The notes beneath the pieces are model-generated. The model did no database searches. It was given only the letters and a program-made list of their open reading frames with translations, and was not told the origin of the DNA. A stretch of 64,000 bases of DNA. Source: RUG100 sp050953405. GTDB lineage: Bacteria; Bacillota; Clostridia; Peptostreptococcales; Anaerovoracaceae. Where the stretch lies: contig JBMNMP010000002.1 in NCBI GenBank assembly GCA_050953405.1, positions 62,001 to 126,000 of the forward strand, written 5' to 3'. Position numbers and translations under genes: made by a program. Of the stretch, positions 8,582 to 17,618 are shown in pieces (positions within the stretch are counted from its first letter, which is position 1; each line of letters starts with the position of its first letter).

Positions 8582-9784
8582 ATGAAAATCTTAGTTATCA
8601 ACTGTGGTAGTTCTTCATTGAAGTACCAGGTGCTGGACATGACCGGTGAAGTTCTGCTGGCTAAGGGCCTGGTAGAGAGAATCGGAATGGACGGTTCTGT
8701 CATCACTCACGAAAAGATCGGTGAGGATGAAAAGTGGAAGAACGAAGTGTCGATGCCTAAACACAAGGAAGCTATCCAGCAGGTACTGGAAGCCATCGTA
8801 GACCCTGATCACGGTGTGCTCAAGGACATGAGCGAACTGGGAGCCGTAGGCCACAGAGTTGTACATGCCGGAGAAAAGTACGATCACAGTGTACTGATCA
8901 CACCGGAAGTAATCGACCAGCTGCAGGACTGCGTAGAGCTGGCACCGCTGCATAACCCGCCAAACCTGCTGGGAATTTCCGCATGCCAGGAACTGATGCC
9001 GGATACACCGATGGTAGCCGTATTCGATACAGCTTTCCATCAGACAATGCCGCCTGAATCATACATCTACGCGATACCTTATGAATATTATCAGAAGTGG
9101 GGCATCAGAAGATACGGCTTCCACGGAACGAGCCACAAATATGTAGCTCAGAGAGCCGCTCAGATCATGAACTGCAACCTGGATGACACAAAGATCATCA
9201 CCTGCCACCTGGGCAACGGAGCTTCCGTTTCCGCTATCAAGAGAGGCGTCTGCATCGATACATCGATGGGATTCACACCGCTCGAGGGTCTGGTAATGGG
9301 TACAAGGTGCGGAGACATCGACCCCGCCATCGTTACTTACATCAGAGAAAAAGAGCATCTGGAACCGGGTGAAGTCAACGAGATCATGAACAAAAAGTCC
9401 GGAGTACTCGGAATTTCCGGAGTCAGCAGCGACTTCCGTGATATCGAAGCTGCAGCTGAAGAAGGAAACGAAAGAGCACAGCTGGCTCTGAAGGTCTTCG
9501 CTCACAAGGTAAGGTTCTACATCGGAGCTTATATCGCTGAGATGAACGGTGTTGACGCTATCGTATTCACCGCCGGCGTTGGTGAAAACGACATCTCGAT
9601 GAGAGACATCATCTGCAACGACCTCGGCAACCTGGGCATCAAGCTCGACCTGGTAAAGAACAAGACCAGAGGAAAGGAAATGGTTATTTCCAGAGACGAT
9701 TCCCCGGTACAGATCATCATGATCCCGACAAACGAAGAGCTCATGATCGCAAGAGATACACTGGAGATCGTAAAGAATCTGTAA
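8582..9784 (+). CDS. ackA: Acetate kinase
   Basis: Converts acetyl phosphate and ADP to acetate and ATP, the energy-yielding end of anaerobic acetogenic fermentation. 400 residues, normal length. Visible family blocks are NCGSSSLKYQ (residues 6-15), GHRVVHAGEKY with the substrate arginine near 91, VFDTAFHQTMP with the catalytic aspartate near 148, GFHGTSHKYV near 180, HLGNGAS near 210 and FTAGVGEND near 325. It has its own strong promoter. No phosphotransacetylase gene lies beside it here. In many Clostridia a DUF177 gene follows before rpmF; none is present. Confidence 0.98.
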   Translation: MKILVINCGSSSLKYQVLDMTGEVLLAKGLVERIGMDGSVITHEKIGEDEKWKNEVSMPKHKEAIQQVLEAIVDPDHGVLKDMSELGAVGHRVVHAGEKYDHSVLITPEVIDQLQDCVELAPLHNPPNLLGISACQELMPDTPMVAVFDTAFHQTMPPESYIYAIPYEYYQKWGIRRYGFHGTSHKYVAQRAAQIMNCNLDDTKIITCHLGNGASVSAIKRGVCIDTSMGFTPLEGLVMGTRCGDIDPAIVTYIREKEHLEPGEVNEIMNKKSGVLGISGVSSDFRDIEAAAEEGNERAQLALKVFAHKVRFYIGAYIAEMNGVDAIVFTAGVGENDISMRDIICNDLGNLGIKLDLVKNKTRGKEMVISRDDSPVQIIMIPTNEELMIARDTLEIVKNL

Positions 9785-9811
9785 GCACCACAAAATATAG
9801 CGAAATACCGG

Positions 9812-9841
9812 TTGACAAAGGTATACAAACCGCGATATAAT
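9812..9841 (+). promoter_or_regulatory. Promoter of rpmF
   Basis: TTGACA at 9812-9817 and TATAAT at 9836-9841, spacer 18, in the ackA-rpmF gap. Confidence 0.8.
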
Positions 9842-9910
9842 CTAGAAGTTGTCGCTTGTGGCGACGACCGATAATGAAGATTATACTATTAATATAGAGG
9901 AGGTGTAGAA

Positions 9911-10087
9911 ATGGCAGTACCTAAGAAGAAAACTTCTAAAGCAAGAAGAGACAAGAGAAGGAGCCCGAACATGAAGATGAAGGTGCCCGGTCTTTCGATT
10001 TGCCCTCAGTGCCACGAGCCAAAGCTTCCGCACAGAGTATGCCCGAATTGCAACTACTATGACGGCAAAGATGTAATGGCAGATTAA
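9911..10087 (+). CDS. rpmF: 50S ribosomal protein L32
   Basis: 58-residue basic ribosomal protein. It begins MAVPKKKTSKARRDKRR, the L32 signature, and carries a zinc ribbon with C-x2-C near residues 33-36 (CPQC) and a second pair CPNC near 46-49. AGAGGAGGTG precedes the ATG at 9911. It is too short for most simple gene screens but unmistakable. It has its own promoter and terminator; the usual upstream partner (DUF177/yceD) and downstream plsX-fabH genes are not here. Confidence 0.97.
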   Translation: MAVPKKKTSKARRDKRRSPNMKMKVPGLSICPQCHEPKLPHRVCPNCNYYDGKDVMAD

Positions 10088-10102
10088 CTTTAGAACAAAA
10101 TG

Positions 10103-10133
10103 CGGGATCGCTGTTCGCGATCCCGTTTCTTTT
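10103..10133 (+). terminator. Terminator of rpmF
   Basis: Stem CGGGATCGC / GCGATCCCG (9 bp, 5-base loop), then TTTCTTTT. Confidence 0.88.
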
Positions 10134-10217
10134 GTTATCTGCGCGGGACAGGATGACGGCGCCCCCTGCGGGATATTGCACAGATGACGAAAATGAATTA
10201 TCATGTAGACAGCGCCG

Positions 10218-10247
10218 TTGACAAAGACCGGTCAGTGACCGGATAGT
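10218..10247 (+). promoter_or_regulatory. Probable tagD promoter with a 15-bp palindrome between -35 and -10
   Basis: TTGACA at 10218-10223 is followed after 18 bases by a weak -10 (GATAGT, 10242-10247). The spacer contains the perfect palindrome CCGGTCA-G-TGACCGG at 10228-10242. A repressor bound there would cover the promoter, so this looks like an operator. The regulator is unknown. Confidence 0.55.
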
Positions 10248-10260
10248 TCAGGAGGAAAAG

Positions 10261-10692
10261 ATGAAGAGAGTGCTGACATATGGTACATACGATTTGCTGC
10301 ATTATGGACATATAAGATTGCTGAAGAGAGCCAAGGCTCTGGGAGATTATCTCATTGTGGCCATATCCACCGATGAGTTCAATGCCATAAAGCACAAGAA
10401 AGCTTATCATAATTACGAAACCAGGAAGGAAATGCTCGAGGCCATCAGGTACGTCGATCTGGTGATCCCGGAAAAGTGCTGGGAACAGAAGAGGGACGAT
10501 GTGCTCACATACAAGGTCGATGTGGTCGTCATGGGCAGCGACTGGAAGGGCAGCGAAAAGTTCGAATGCCTGCGCGATATCTGCGATGTCGTTTACCTTG
10601 ACAGGACGGAAGGCATATCCACCTCACAGATCAAGGAAGAGCTGGGTCTGCAGCCGGAAAAGGACGGCGAGAACCAGATCCCCAATACATGA
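10261..10692 (+). CDS. tagD: Glycerol-3-phosphate cytidylyltransferase
   Basis: Makes CDP-glycerol from CTP and sn-glycerol 3-phosphate, the activated precursor of glycerol-phosphate wall polymers. 143 residues, normal length. The nucleotidyltransferase HIGH motif is visible as YGTYDLLHYGHIRLLKRA (residues 7-24), and the second signature RTEGISTSQI is near residue 118. CAGGAGGAAAAG precedes the ATG. It stands alone with its own regulated-looking promoter and terminator. The likely consumers of its product are the two CDP-glycerol glycerophosphotransferase-type proteins encoded at 46988-49659. Confidence 0.93.
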   Translation: MKRVLTYGTYDLLHYGHIRLLKRAKALGDYLIVAISTDEFNAIKHKKAYHNYETRKEMLEAIRYVDLVIPEKCWEQKRDDVLTYKVDVVVMGSDWKGSEKFECLRDICDVVYLDRTEGISTSQIKEELGLQPEKDGENQIPNT

Positions 10693-10707
10693 TAATGACA
10701 GCAAGCT

Positions 10708-10745
10708 AAAAGGACTGCTCCCGGATGGAAGCAGTCCTTTTTTGT
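10708..10745. terminator. Bidirectional terminator between tagD and asd
   Basis: An 11-bp stem AAAGGACTGCT / AGCAGTCCTTT is flanked by T runs on both strands. It serves the convergent tagD (+) and asd (-) genes. Confidence 0.9.
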
Positions 10746-10759
10746 TTCTGATTTTCTGA

Positions 10760-11761
10760 TCAGGCGTTTTTGATGAGCTCTTCAGCGATCTGTACGGTGT
10801 TTGTTGCCGCGCCCTTTCTGATATTGTCGGAAACGACCCAGATATTAACGCCGCTCTTGACGGAGAAGTCTCTCCTGATCCTGCCGACATATACTTCGTT
10901 AGTTCCGGCAGCATCTCTTGCCAGCGGGTAAACGTCATGAGCCGGATCGTCCTGAACTACGATTCCCGGGAAATCAGCCAGTGTCTGTCTCAGTTCATCG
11001 AGGTCGAAATCCTTTTCGAATTCGATGTTGATGGACTCTGAGTGAGAATCAAATACGGGAACTCTTACTGTAGTTGCGGTCACTGCGATGTTGTCATCAC
11101 CGAGGATCTTGTGTGTCTCGTTGATCATCTTCATCTCTTCCTTGGTGTATCCATTGTCGAGGAATACATCGATATGAGGGATGCAGTTTCCTGCGATCGG
11201 ATGTGCATAAGCTTCACAAGTGTCATTTCCGGCAAGACCGTTCTTCAGGTCGTTGATGCCCTTGACACCGGAACCGCTGACAGCCTGGTATGTGCTGTAT
11301 ACAACTCTCTTGATCTTGTATTTGTCATGAAGAGCCTTGAGAGGCAGCATGGCCTGGATAGTTGAGCAGTTAGGGTTAGCGATGATGCCTTTCTTTACCT
11401 TCTTGATGTCTTCAGGGTTTACTTCGGGTACTACCAGAGGCACATCAGGATCCATTCTCCACTGTGAAGAATTATCGACTACTGTCACCCCATGAGCTGC
11501 CGCGATCGGAGCAAACTTTTCGGAGACCGATCCGCCTGCCGAGAACAGTGCGATGTCGATCGGCTTGTCAAAAGAGTGTTCCGTCAACTCTTCTACTATG
11601 TAATCTTTACCTTTAAATGTGACTGTGGAGCCCGCTGACTTTGCAGACGCCATGATATATAAGTTGTCAAAAGGAAAATCTTCTTCTTCGAGAACTTTCA
11701 GAAAGGTTCTTCCTACCACACCTGTAGCGCCTACAATTGCTAGATTAGGTTTCTTGTTCAT
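10760..11761 (-). CDS. asd: Aspartate-semialdehyde dehydrogenase
   Basis: NADPH-dependent reduction of aspartyl phosphate to aspartate semialdehyde, the branch point to diaminopimelate (cell wall), lysine, methionine and threonine. 333 residues. The nucleotide-binding GATGVVGRTF is at residues 11-20, the catalytic cysteine lies in NPNCSTIQ (Cys132), and the substrate-binding GINDLKN block is near residue 170. A strong ribosome binding site (TAGGAGGAGGAAAA on the reverse strand) precedes the ATG. It is monocistronic, with its own promoter and the shared terminator. Confidence 0.97.
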   Translation of the reverse strand: MNKKPNLAIVGATGVVGRTFLKVLEEEDFPFDNLYIMASAKSAGSTVTFKGKDYIVEELTEHSFDKPIDIALFSAGGSVSEKFAPIAAAHGVTVVDNSSQWRMDPDVPLVVPEVNPEDIKKVKKGIIANPNCSTIQAMLPLKALHDKYKIKRVVYSTYQAVSGSGVKGINDLKNGLAGNDTCEAYAHPIAGNCIPHIDVFLDNGYTKEEMKMINETHKILGDDNIAVTATTVRVPVFDSHSESINIEFEKDFDLDELRQTLADFPGIVVQDDPAHDVYPLARDAAGTNEVYVGRIRRDFSVKSGVNIWVVSDNIRKGAATNTVQIAEELIKNA

Positions 11762-11800
11762 TGAATTTTCCTCCTCCTAAAAAATTATAAATTACTGATA

Positions 11801-11829
11801 ATTATAGCACCAGGATAATCATAATTCAA
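11801..11829 (-). promoter_or_regulatory. Promoter of asd
   Basis: Read on the reverse strand: TTGAAT (11829-11824), 17-base spacer, TATAAT (11806-11801), about 40 bases before the start codon. Confidence 0.8.
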
Positions 11830-11963
11830 TAAAATGGGAATAATTGTTTTGCTGATTATATGATGCATGTTTGCGGTCCCCCTTATCAGGTATCCCGGAG
11901 CCCGGTGCCGGCCCGCATCCGCCAAATATTAGTTTAAATGAAGAATTTCCGCGCTTTATATGT

Positions 11964-11969
11964 TATAAT
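11964..11969 (+). promoter_or_regulatory. Possible -10 box of uppP
   Basis: TATAAT at 11964-11969, preceded by AT-rich sequence but without a clear -35. The rest of the 291-base divergent gap (11762-12052) contains a GC-rich stretch (11880-11925) that I cannot assign. Confidence 0.4.
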
Positions 11970-12052
11970 AGAGTGATTTTTGATGCGCATTACACCGAAG
12001 TGCATCAGGGAGACAGAAAAAAGGACACGACAAATAGGAGGAAACATCAAAT

Positions 12053-12898
12053 ATGGGTACATTGACATATCTGCAGTCGGTGATTCTGGGATTAGTACAG
12101 GGACTGGCAGAGTTCCTGCCCGTCAGCAGCAGCGGGCATCTCGCTCTGCTGCAGCATTTTTTCGGCATCAGTGGTGACAGTGTTCTGCTGTTCACAGTGC
12201 TGCTGCATGTGGGCACACTGGTATCGGTCTTCATAGTATACTGGAGGGATATAGCAGATCTCCTGATAGAACTGGTACATACTTTTGCAGACCTCTTCTC
12301 TGGCAGAGGACTGAGGATCAACTGCAATCCCACACGTCGTCTGGGGTTCATGATAATAGTGGCCACCATACCGACAGGGTTGATCGGAGTGCTCTTCAAT
12401 GATACTTTTGAGGGCTTTTACAGTTCCATCACTGTCATCGGGATCGGACTTCTGATCACCGGTGTCATCCTGATGGTAGCCGACAAAATGGGACGCGGCA
12501 GGAAGAACGTAAAGAGGATGCTGTGGCGCAACGCTGTTTTCATCGGCATCATGCAGGGGATCGCGATCACCCCGGGAATATCGAGATCCGGATCCACGCT
12601 TTTCGGCGGCCTGATCACAGGGCTGGAAAGAAAGTTCGCGGTGAAGTTCGCATTCCTGATCTCGATACCATCGATACTGGGATCGGTAGTCATGGAATTC
12701 CCGGCCGCTATCGAGGCCGGTACAGCAAATATGGCAGTAGGACCGGTGCTCGCAGGCATCGCAGTAGCCGCGGTCAGCGGGCTGATAGCTATCAAGGCCA
12801 TGATCAAGCTGGTATCCGACAAGAAACTGTCATACTTCAGTTATTATGTATGGGCAGTAGGGGCTGCAGTGATAATATACAGTGTATTCTTCGAGTAA
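12053..12898 (+). CDS. uppP: Undecaprenyl-diphosphatase (BacA family)
   Basis: Integral membrane phosphatase that recycles undecaprenyl pyrophosphate to the monophosphate carrier used for peptidoglycan and wall polymers; overproduction gives bacitracin resistance. 281 residues, normal length, with multiple hydrophobic segments. The active-site motifs are visible: GLAEFLPVSSSGHL near residues 17-30 and PGISRSGSTLFGGLITGL near 176-193. AGGAGGAAAC precedes the ATG. ftsK follows after 27 bases. Its carrier-recycling role is relevant to the many surface-polymer genes further right. Confidence 0.95.
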   Translation: MGTLTYLQSVILGLVQGLAEFLPVSSSGHLALLQHFFGISGDSVLLFTVLLHVGTLVSVFIVYWRDIADLLIELVHTFADLFSGRGLRINCNPTRRLGFMIIVATIPTGLIGVLFNDTFEGFYSSITVIGIGLLITGVILMVADKMGRGRKNVKRMLWRNAVFIGIMQGIAITPGISRSGSTLFGGLITGLERKFAVKFAFLISIPSILGSVVMEFPAAIEAGTANMAVGPVLAGIAVAAVSGLIAIKAMIKLVSDKKLSYFSYYVWAVGAAVIIYSVFFE

Positions 12899-12925
12899 GC
12901 TGCACTGTTCGCAAAGGGTATTTAT

Positions 12926-15767
12926 ATGACGGAAAAGAAACGGGGACCCGGAAGACCAAAGGGATCCCGCAACAAAAAACAGAATACGAGCAGGAGGAAT
13001 ACGGAAAGCATACCTAGAGACAGTATTAAACGCGCCGGCAGACAGGCGGCGGCGAAATCACAGCGAACTTCTGACAGGAGGACCACGAAAGAGAGCCAGT
13101 GCAGCGAAATGAGTGCAGCTGATTCAGCAGTCAGGCGCTCTGCAAAGGCCCTTGTTATGATTGCAGCAGGTGTTTTTTTGGTGCTGGCTATACAGACGGA
13201 TCTGGTCGGCGTAGCCGGAAATGCTGTCGGCGGATTCTTCAAGGGAATGTTTGGAGCCGGAGCCTTCCTGATACCATATATAATGATAGTCTGGGGCATC
13301 ATGATGTTCATCGGCAGGGCGGGAACTTTCAGGCCGCGTACAGCGATACTGCTGGTGATTCTGTTCCTGATGGAGGATCTCATCAATGCGGCCAGGTTCG
13401 TAAAGAGCATGAAATACGGCATCTTCGGTATCGAGGATGTCTTTAATGAGGGAATCAAGCTGCAAAACGGCGGCGTATTCGGAATGTATGCCGGCACCCA
13501 GATCTACAGGATGACGGGCATGGCCGGATTATATATAATAGCTATAGCGGTGATCCTGATCTGCCTCTTCCTTCTGATCAACACTCCGGTGTCCAGGATG
13601 GTAGAAATAGTGAAGGATGGACTGCCCGACAAGAAGGAGGAGAAAGACACTCAGATCAGCTTTCTGCAGGATGAGGAAGAACCTCCATTCGATCACGAAG
13701 CGGATGTGAAAGAGACCAGGGCGCAAAAGAGGGCCGCCAAAAAGGCGGAGAACCCCCCCCGGCCGGAACGCAAAAAGCGCAAGTCGCTGAAGGACCTTGA
13801 AATGGTGGACACATACGCTTCCTATATGCCTGACATGTCGCCCGGTGATCATGATCCGTGGAAAGTAGCCGGACCATCATCGATCGCATTGGATGAACTG
13901 GAGGCAGAGAGGCCTTCCGAAGAGGAAGATCCACTGGAAAAGCTGCCGATCGGAGACAATAAGAAAAACATCCCTCAAGATGTTGAAGAACGAATACAGC
14001 GGCGGCGGGACTGAGAGCCGCCACAGCAGGACTTCAAAAACTTCTGAACCGGGGATCCACATCGCCGGTGAGGAAAAGGAAGCTCACGACGGGAACGACC
14101 GCGATGAATTTGACGGATTTCTGAGCGATTCCAAAGTGCTGGGGCGTGACGACCGTAAACCGAAAAAAGATGACGATGATTTTCTGGGATTCAAAAAAAC
14201 GGACCTCAGTAAGGAAGGCTTTGCGGCAGCCGGCAGCGCAGCTGTGATCGGAGGCGCGTCGGTGGCCACGGCAGCCAGCAAGGCTGAGAGCAGCGAGGGT
14301 GAAGTGAAAGTGACCCCGAAGAAGAGGGGCTCTTACAAGCTGCCGCCGCTCGACCTCCTCAACCCCGTGAAAGAGACGGGCAAAGCACCGGGGCTCAAGC
14401 AGGACCTGACGCAAAAAGCCGCCATGCTGGAGAAGACATTATCCAGCTTTAACGTTGACGCCAGAGTGGTCAATGTGATATCGGGACCTTCGGTCACCAG
14501 ATATGAGATAGAGCCGGCCAGAGGCGTTAAAGTGCAGAGCATCACCAGACTGGCCGATGACATCGCGCTGAACATGCGCGCCAGGAGCATCAGGATAGAG
14601 GCACCCATACCCGGCAAGGCCGCTGTGGGGATCGAGATAGAAAACGAGAGCAGGCAGATGGTGGGCTTCCGTGAGATCGTGGGTTCTTCCGCCTTCCGCA
14701 ACCACAAATCAAAGCTGTCGTTCACCGTGGGCCGCGATATCGGAGGCAATCCGGTAGTCGCCGACCTTGCCAAGATGCCGCACCTTCTGATCGCCGGAGC
14801 TACCGGCTCGGGTAAATCGGTCTGCATCAACACCATCATCAACAGCATCCTCTACAAGGCGAGACCGGAAGAGGTCAAGATGGTGCTCATAGACCCCAAG
14901 ATGGTGGAGCTGGGCAACTACAACGGCATACCGCATCTGCTGATACCGGTGGTCACCGATGCCTCCAAGGCGGCAGCCGCGCTCAACTGGGCGGTGGCCG
15001 AAATGACGAGGAGATACAAGTGCTTTGCGCGCACCGGCGTGCGTGAGATCGGAGCTTACAACAAGCTGATGAAGGACAAAGGCGAAAGGGACGAGATCCT
15101 GCCGCAGATAGTTGTCATCATCGACGAGCTGGCAGACCTGATGATGGTGGCCAGTTCGCAGGTCGAGGATTCTATCTGCAGGATAGCGCAGCTGGCCAGG
15201 GCTGCCGGCATGCATCTGGTGGTGGCCACGCAGCGCCCCTCGGTAGATGTGATCACGGGCCTCATAAAGGCCAACATCCCTTCACGCATCGCCTTCATGG
15301 TCAGCTCGCAGATAGATTCGCGCACCATAATCGATATGCCGGGTGCCGAAAAACTGGTCGGCAACGGAGATATGCTGTTCAAACCGCAGGATCTCAACAA
15401 GCCGAAGAGGATCCAGGGGCCATTCATCGATGACGATGAGGTGGAACGTGTGATAGAATATGTCAAGGGCCAGGCCGGTGAAGCCGATTACAACGATGAA
15501 GTGATCGAGCAGATCGAGAAGAGCAGGGACTACGAAGGCAATGATGAGGATGATGCGCTGATGATGGACGCTATGGAGGCGGTCGTCTCCGCAGGTCAGG
15601 CCAGCGCGTCCATGCTGCAGAGAAGATTCCGCATCGGATACAACCGCGCGGCGCGCATCATAGATATGATGGAAGCGCGCGGCATCGTCGGACCTCAGGA
15701 CGGTTCACGCCCGAGACAGGTGCTGCTGACAGAGGCCGAACTGGAACAGATAAAGGAGAATTCGTAA
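12926..15767 (+). pseudogene. ftsK: DNA translocase FtsK/SpoIIIE, split by one frameshift in this sequence
   Basis: Septal DNA pump that clears the chromosome terminus at division or moves DNA into the forespore. The N-terminal part (12926 to about 14009) has a basic start (GPGRPKGSRNKKQ), about four membrane segments (residues 75-225) and a charged linker. One extra base in the G run near 14007-14009 sends the frame to a stop at 14012; skipping it joins QRRR to TESRHSRTSKTSEP and the motor. The motor part reads to 15767: Walker A GATGSGKSVC, Walker B IVVIIDELADLMM, the RPSVDVITGLIKANIPSRIA block and a C-terminal winged-helix gamma domain (SASMLQRRFRIGYNRAARI). The combined length is about 947 residues. 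Sequence error is likelier than a real split. Confidence 0.9.
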
Positions 15768-15773
15768 GCTTAT

Positions 15774-17075
15774 ATGAAAATATACATAGAGACACTTGGA
15801 TGTCCCAAAAACTTCAACGACTCTCAGGTCGCCGCGGGCATACTCGAGGAAGCCGGTCATCAGATGACCGATGACCCGGGCGCCGCGGATGCTATAATAG
15901 TGAATACATGCGGCTTTATCGAGGACGCGAAGACGGAATCCATAGACAGGATATTTGAGATGTCGCGTCAGGGAAAGCTGCTGCTGGTCAGCGGCTGTCT
16001 GCCGCAGCGTTACGGCGAAGAACTGTATCGTGAGATACCGGAGGTGGATATCTTCCTGGGAGTCAACGACTACGACAAGCTGCCTCAGATCCTGGAACAT
16101 CATATAGCGGGGGAGAGAGAAAAATACCTCAGCCCGTATACCAGGGAACTGGAGACCACACTGAGAAAGCTCGGTGACCATCCGTACTCGGCGACCATCA
16201 AGATCGCAGAAGGATGCAACAACAGGTGCACTTATTGTGCTATCCCCGCCATCAGGGGACCATACCGCAGCCGCTCTAAAGACGCTATAATAGATGAAGC
16301 AAAGCGCCTGGCGGCGGCCGGCACCAAAGAGATAATACTGATAGCTCAGGACACCACAGCCTGGGGACAGGATATCTACGGCGAGTACCGCCTGGCAGAA
16401 CTTTTGCGCGAACTGTGCCGCATAGACGGCATCCGCTGGATAAGACTGCTCTACTGCTATGAGGAAAAGATAACTGACGAGCTGATAGAAGTAATGGCCG
16501 CAGAAGAAAAGATCTGCAATTATATCGACATACCTCTGCAGCACGGCAGCGACAGGATCCTGAAAAAGATGGCCCGTCTCTCGACGCGTGCCAGCATCGA
16601 AGATACGCTGGCAAGGCTGAGGAAAGCCATGCCCGATATCCACATCAGAACCACCTTGATCACCGGTTTCCCGGGGGAGACCGAAGCCGACTTTGAAGAG
16701 CTGGTCAGTCTGGTGGAAGAACAGAAATTCGAACGGCTGGGAGTGTTCGCTTATTCCGCTGAGGATGGAACACCGGCGGCCGAGATGCCGGATCAGGTGG
16801 AACAGGGGATCAAGGAAGAAAGACGCGACGCGATCATGCGCAGGCAGCTCGATATCTCCCTGATATCAAACCAGCAGAAGATCGGCAGCGAGCAGGAGGT
16901 CATCCTTGAAGAGCCGGATGCTCCCGGTGTCTGGCTGGGACGCAGCAGATATGACGCACCGGAGATCGACTGCGGCGTAGTGGTGAACACCGGAAAAGAA
17001 CATGAACCCGGAGACATCATACGGGTCAAGATAAATGACGCTTTTGATTATGACTTGATTGGAAAGGAAATTTGA
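15774..17075 (+). CDS. rimO: Ribosomal protein S12 methylthiotransferase
   Basis: Radical SAM enzyme that adds a methylthio group to an aspartate of ribosomal protein S12. 433 residues, normal length. Domains in order: N-terminal UPF0004 with three cluster cysteines (ETLGCPKNF, NTCGF, SGCLPQR), radical SAM domain with C-x3-C-x2-C (EGCNNRCTYCA near residue 147), and a C-terminal TRAM domain (about 370-433). LGCPKNFNDS rather than the MiaB-type start supports RimO over MiaB. It starts six bases after ftsK and is followed directly by pgsA. Confidence 0.95.
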   Translation: MKIYIETLGCPKNFNDSQVAAGILEEAGHQMTDDPGAADAIIVNTCGFIEDAKTESIDRIFEMSRQGKLLLVSGCLPQRYGEELYREIPEVDIFLGVNDYDKLPQILEHHIAGEREKYLSPYTRELETTLRKLGDHPYSATIKIAEGCNNRCTYCAIPAIRGPYRSRSKDAIIDEAKRLAAAGTKEIILIAQDTTAWGQDIYGEYRLAELLRELCRIDGIRWIRLLYCYEEKITDELIEVMAAEEKICNYIDIPLQHGSDRILKKMARLSTRASIEDTLARLRKAMPDIHIRTTLITGFPGETEADFEELVSLVEEQKFERLGVFAYSAEDGTPAAEMPDQVEQGIKEERRDAIMRRQLDISLISNQQKIGSEQEVILEEPDAPGVWLGRSRYDAPEIDCGVVVNTGKEHEPGDIIRVKINDAFDYDLIGKEI

Positions 17076-17076
17076 A

Positions 17077-17613
17077 ATGAATCTACCTAACAAACTGACG
17101 ATGGGAAGGATCTGTGCTATTCCGGTCTTCATCGTGGTATACCTGCTGGGATACAACGTGGCCGCTGCCATAATATTCATCGCCGCTGCGGCCACGGATG
17201 CCCTCGACGGTCATCTCGCGAGGAGCCGCGGGCTGACCACCAACTTCGGCAAGTTGATGGATCCGCTGGCCGACAAACTGCTGACCATGGCAGCTTTTCT
17301 GTGCCTTGTGGGTACCGGGATCGTACCCTCATGGATGGTGATCGTCATCCTGGGACGTGAGTTCGCGGTCAGCGGCCTGCGTCAGCTCGCGGCGGCCGAC
17401 GGGGTCGTCCTGGCGGCGGAAATGACCGGCAAAATCAAGACAGTGCTCCAGATGGTGGCTCTGGCGATGCTGATCCTGGACAACTGGCCGGGCAGATATT
17501 TCGGCATCCCTCTGGATATGATATTCCTGTGGGCGTGCGTGATCATGACCATCGTCAGCGGTGTCGAATATTTCGTGAAGAACTGGAAGATAGTAGTTTC
17601 ACAGGGGATGTAA
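17077..17613 (+). CDS. pgsA: CDP-diacylglycerol-glycerol-3-phosphate 3-phosphatidyltransferase
   Basis: Membrane enzyme that makes phosphatidylglycerol phosphate from CDP-diacylglycerol and glycerol 3-phosphate. 178 residues, with several membrane segments. The CDP-alcohol phosphotransferase signature D-x2-D-G-x2-A-R-x8-G-x3-D-x3-D is complete (from DALDGHLAR to MDPLADK, residues about 39-65). GGAAAGGAA at 17061-17069 supports the ATG at 17077 rather than an upstream TTG. Phosphatidylglycerol is the usual donor for lipoteichoic acid synthases such as the two encoded at 55041-60286. The rimO-pgsA-cinA order is common in Bacillota. Confidence 0.95.
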   Translation: MNLPNKLTMGRICAIPVFIVVYLLGYNVAAAIIFIAAAATDALDGHLARSRGLTTNFGKLMDPLADKLLTMAAFLCLVGTGIVPSWMVIVILGREFAVSGLRQLAAADGVVLAAEMTGKIKTVLQMVALAMLILDNWPGRYFGIPLDMIFLWACVIMTIVSGVEYFVKNWKIVVSQGM

Positions 17614-17618
17614 GCACA

